This document shows, piece by piece, positions 14,027 to 15,953 of a DNA stretch of 15,953 bases (position 1 is the first letter of the stretch; every line of letters starts with the position of its first letter). The translations under genes and the position numbers were made by a program. Source of the DNA: Pseudomonadota bacterium (GTDB taxonomy: Bacteria; Pseudomonadota; Alphaproteobacteria; Rhizobiales; Xanthobacteraceae). The DNA lies in the NCBI GenBank assembly GCA_023432845.1, contig JAEZEY010000130.1:1-15953 (forward strand), written 5' to 3'. The notes below the pieces were generated by a model, which saw only the letters and a program-made list of their open reading frames with translations, did no database searches and was not told the DNA's origin.

Positions 14027-14215
14027 ATGTCTGACATTGTAAATCTTCGGGTCGCGCGCAAACGAGCCAGGCGTCAACTGGACGAGCAGCAAGCCCATGC
14101 CCAACGTCTTGCCCACGGTCGCCCAAAGCAGGAGCGCGACCTCGATGCCGCGCGACGCGTACAGCAAAGCCGCAAACTCGACGGGCACAAGATCACCACG
14201 GGAAAACGTCCATGA
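14027..14215 (+). CDS. DUF4169 family small basic protein
   Basis: This 62-residue protein matches the pattern of the DUF4169 family, short alphaproteobacterial proteins of unknown function. The marks are the start MSDIVNLRVARKRARR (1-16), HGRPKQERDLDAARR (30-44) and the ending KLDGHK (50-55). It is highly charged (mostly Arg, Lys, Glu, Asp, Gln), probably helical and cytoplasmic, with no signal or membrane segment. The ATG at 14027 has a GAAAG five bases upstream. Its stop overlaps the start of the next gene as ATGA, so the two are translated together. The same pairing with a ribbon-helix-helix gene near fumC is, as far as I recall, common in Rhizobiales. A longer minus-strand frame over the same bases lacks family features and is taken to be its shadow. 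Confidence 0.8.
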   Translation: MSDIVNLRVARKRARRQLDEQQAHAQRLAHGRPKQERDLDAARRVQQSRKLDGHKITTGKRP

Positions 14216-14499
14216 ACTCTCCAGTCGTCAAGCGTTCGATCGTCATCGCCGGCCACAAGACCAGCGTCAGCCTCGAGGATGCGTTCTGGCAGGGCCTCAA
14301 GGAGATCGCGGTGCTGCGTCAGATGACCCTGTCGGACCTCGTCGCGTCGATCGATACCGACCGCCGCCACGGCAATCTGTCGTCGGCCATTCGGCTGTAC
14401 GTGCTGGATTACTATCGCGCGCAAGGAAACGATCCCCCGAAAGAGACCGACCAGCTGCATGGGGGCGTATTGCCGCAACGCGTCAGTTTTGTGGGCTGA
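14212..14499 (+). CDS. Ribbon-helix-helix domain protein (RHH_4 type)
   Basis: This 95-residue protein fits the RHH_4 group of ribbon-helix-helix DNA-binding proteins. The strand VVKRSIVIAGHKTSVSLEDAFWQGLKEIA (5-33) leads into a first helix, followed by the turn MTLSDLVASID (38-48) and the second helix NLSSAIRLYVLDYYRA (55-70). The ribbon strand sits at 15-22. The C-terminal 25 residues look disordered. Members would act as dimers; targets are unknown. The ATG at 14212 overlaps the DUF4169 stop by four bases (ATGA), with GGGAA upstream inside that gene. The 3' end overlaps the convergent AsmA gene by 17 bases, and a strong terminator follows at 14558. A toxin-antitoxin role is conceivable from size and coupling but nothing in DUF4169 resembles a known toxin. 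Confidence 0.85.
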   Translation: MNSPVVKRSIVIAGHKTSVSLEDAFWQGLKEIAVLRQMTLSDLVASIDTDRRHGNLSSAIRLYVLDYYRAQGNDPPKETDQLHGGVLPQRVSFVG

Positions 14500-15953
14500 C
14501 CGCAGGCGGAGTTGGGCCGGCAATGCCGGCGGGCCGCGGTGCCGATCTGATATCGAGTGGCGCCGGCAAAGCCGGCGCCATTTGCTTTTGAGAAGCGGGC
14601 CGCGACGGCGCTGAGGGCACGGCGCTGGTGGACGTTTCGTCAGCCGCAGCGGCTTCCGGCGACGGCGGGACCGGAGCGGCCGCCGACGGACCGGGAGGTG
14701 GCGACGGAGGCGCGGGCGCGGGTACGGGCTTCGGTTGCGCCGCTTCGAGCGCCTTCAGACGTTGCGCCTGAATATCGACGGACCGCAAGGTCAGCCAGCC
14801 CGTCAGCGCCGACACGTCGATGTTGCGGCTCGTCTCGGCAATAGGCCCGCGCACGGCCATGAAGATATTCGGCCGGGCCCCGGCCGCCTGGTTCGAACCA
14901 GACAGGACGAAGCGGGCGTCCAGCGTTCCGTCGCTGAGATCGACCTCACCGGTGATGCCGAGATCAGCATCGCGGCTCTCGACCGTGGATTTGGAAAGCC
15001 GCAGCTGCCCGGCGTTTATTGTGTAGGCGAGATCGGCGCGCGACACGGTTAGCTGGCCGCTGTCGAGCGCACCCTCGACGATGCCGGCGATGCGCTTGTT
15101 GTCGATCACGACACCCTGATCCACCGCCCGCGTGACGGTGTCGAAACTCTGCGGGTTGAGCCCCGCCAGTTGGCCGCCAGTCAGCGTCGCCGTGCCGCCG
15201 CCCTGCAGCGAGCCAATCAGCGCGATCGGGCTCATGCCGGAGCCGTTCACCTCGGCCTTCATATCGAGCTTGCCGGTGATCGGGGGGCGGGCGCCCGACG
15301 GCAGCAGGACCGCGGCATCGGCGCCCGTCAGCGAAAGCTCGGCTTTGGTGGTCAGACCTAAATCCGTGTCGCGCCACGTCATCGCGCCGCCGAGTTCGCC
15401 GCCGCCGATATCGCCGCTCATCTCATCCACGGTGAACTCGCGGTCGGCCATGCGCAGTATGGCCCGGAATTCCCTGACAGCGATCTGCCGCGTCACGTCG
15501 AGACGCCGGGCCTTGAAGGTCACGGCTCCCGCGCGGTTGCCGAACACGCCGTCACCGAACGGCTCGGTCGACCACACCCACAGCTTGCCCGCCCCCGCGG
15601 CGGTCCCCGGCATGCCGATCGCCGCGGCCAGCAGGCCGCCGGCATCGACCGTATCGGCTTCGATCTCGCCCGACACCTGACGAGGCGCGCCCGGACCCAG
15701 CGCCAGCTTGCCGCGAATGCGGCTGCCGCCGACACTGGCATTGATGTCGGTGATCGATACGTCGCCGCCCTTCACCGCGACCCGGCCATCGAAGGTCACC
15801 GGCAGCATGGCATCGTCGCGCGCCGGACCGCGCAATGGCGCGACATTGGCGCGAGCAATGGTCGCGCGCAGCGACGCCGCCGGCGTCGTCGCGCAGGGTT
15901 GCGCAGTGCCGACGGCGTTGGCCTCCAGCCCCTTCGCCACGAGGCGCATATCG
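14483..15953 (-). CDS. AsmA family protein, C-terminal part
   Basis: This is the C-terminal portion of a large AsmA-like protein, a family of inner-membrane-anchored periplasmic proteins linked to outer-membrane assembly and lipid transport. The frame is open to the right edge (a GAT codon precedes the ATG at 15949), so the N-terminus is missing and that ATG is probably internal. Counting from it, repeated beta-rich units such as DINASVGGSRIRGKLAL (about 62-78) and MSGDIGGGELGGAMTWRD are typical, and LQGGGTATLTGGQLAGLNPQSFDTVTRAV is the hallmark of the AsmA C-terminal domain. After DVSALTGWLTLRSVDIQAQRLKALE comes a tail of about 90 residues rich in Pro, Ala and Ser. The last 17 bases overlap the RHH gene. 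No other function is apparent; membership is well supported. Confidence 0.87.
   Translation of the reverse strand, partial: DMRLVAKGLEANAVGTAQPCATTPAASLRATIARANVAPLRGPARDDAMLPVTFDGRVAVKGGDVSITDINASVGGSRIRGKLALGPGAPRQVSGEIEADTVDAGGLLAAAIGMPGTAAGAGKLWVWSTEPFGDGVFGNRAGAVTFKARRLDVTRQIAVREFRAILRMADREFTVDEMSGDIGGGELGGAMTWRDTDLGLTTKAELSLTGADAAVLLPSGARPPITGKLDMKAEVNGSGMSPIALIGSLQGGGTATLTGGQLAGLNPQSFDTVTRAVDQGVVIDNKRIAGIVEGALDSGQLTVSRADLAYTINAGQLRLSKSTVESRDADLGITGEVDLSDGTLDARFVLSGSNQAAGARPNIFMAVRGPIAETSRNIDVSALTGWLTLRSVDIQAQRLKALEAAQPKPVPAPAPPSPPPGPSAAAPVPPSPEAAAADETSTSAVPSAPSRPASQKQMAPALPAPLDIRSAPRPAGIAGPTPPAVSPQN
14558..14588 (+). terminator. Intrinsic terminator of the DUF4169-RHH transcript
   Basis: TGGCGCCGGC (14558-14567), loop AAA, and GCCGGCGCCA (14571-14580) form a perfect ten-pair stem, followed on the plus strand by TTTGCTTTT. 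It lies 58 bases after the RHH stop and inside the AsmA coding region of the other strand, where it encodes part of the Pro/Ala-rich tail. On the minus strand no T-run follows the stem, so it should stop only plus-strand transcripts. Confidence 0.75.

Noticed and set aside
13886..14188. 100-codon minus-strand frame opposite DUF4169
   Set aside because: The DUF4169 pattern on the plus strand and its ATGA coupling to the RHH gene are much stronger; the minus frame shows no family features.
1..15953. CRISPR array, transposase, integrase, phage or defence genes
   Set aside because: No direct-repeat array and no such protein motif was seen on either strand.

Overview
The window reads as ordinary chromosomal sequence from a GC-rich alphaproteobacterium, most likely order Hyphomicrobiales (Rhizobiales), near the Bradyrhizobium/Rhodopseudomonas/Xanthobacteraceae group. 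The strongest clues are a circularly permuted, two-piece tmRNA gene whose tag is ANDNYAPVAQAA, an alpha-type SspB with a C-terminal ClpX-binding tail, and the order ssrA - sspB - fumC - DUF4169 - ribbon-helix-helix gene. No insertion sequence, prophage, CRISPR array, rRNA or tRNA is visible. The placement is inferred from gene content, not from a search.

Left part (1-5554): the 3' half of a PiT phosphate permease ends against a convergent Nudix hydrolase. The Nudix gene is the last gene of a minus-strand tctB-tctA-nudix run, a tripartite tricarboxylate transporter membrane pair without its usual tctC binding-protein gene. Divergent from tctB is a plus-strand pair: a MalY/PatB-type C-S lyase and a class I glutamine amidotransferase-like (peptidase C26) hydrolase.

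Middle part (5551-9322): a minus-strand operon encodes an SsuABC/TauABC-type ABC importer (binding protein, ATPase, permease). It diverges from a plus-strand isochorismatase-family cysteine hydrolase. Both promoters facing the 332-base gap between them match the sigma-54 (RpoN) -24/-12 consensus with correct spacing (11 of 12 and 10 of 12 positions). This suggests a nitrogen-controlled uptake-and-hydrolysis module for a small amide- or ureide-like compound; the substrate is not known. This is the best candidate for an undescribed system here.

Right part (9331-15953): a TadG-like envelope protein with a von Willebrand A domain is on the minus strand. Divergent from it is the permuted ssrA gene, followed by sspB, which encodes the ClpXP adaptor for ssrA-tagged proteins, so tagging RNA and tag reader are neighbours. 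fumC (class II fumarase) follows. After it comes a roughly 490-base non-coding stretch, much of it AT-rich (about 35% GC where counted, in clearly GC-rich surroundings) with several perfect short inverted repeats. A coupled pair, DUF4169 plus a ribbon-helix-helix protein, then converges on the C-terminal part of an AsmA-family gene that runs off the right end. A strong intrinsic terminator for the RHH transcript lies inside the AsmA reading frame.
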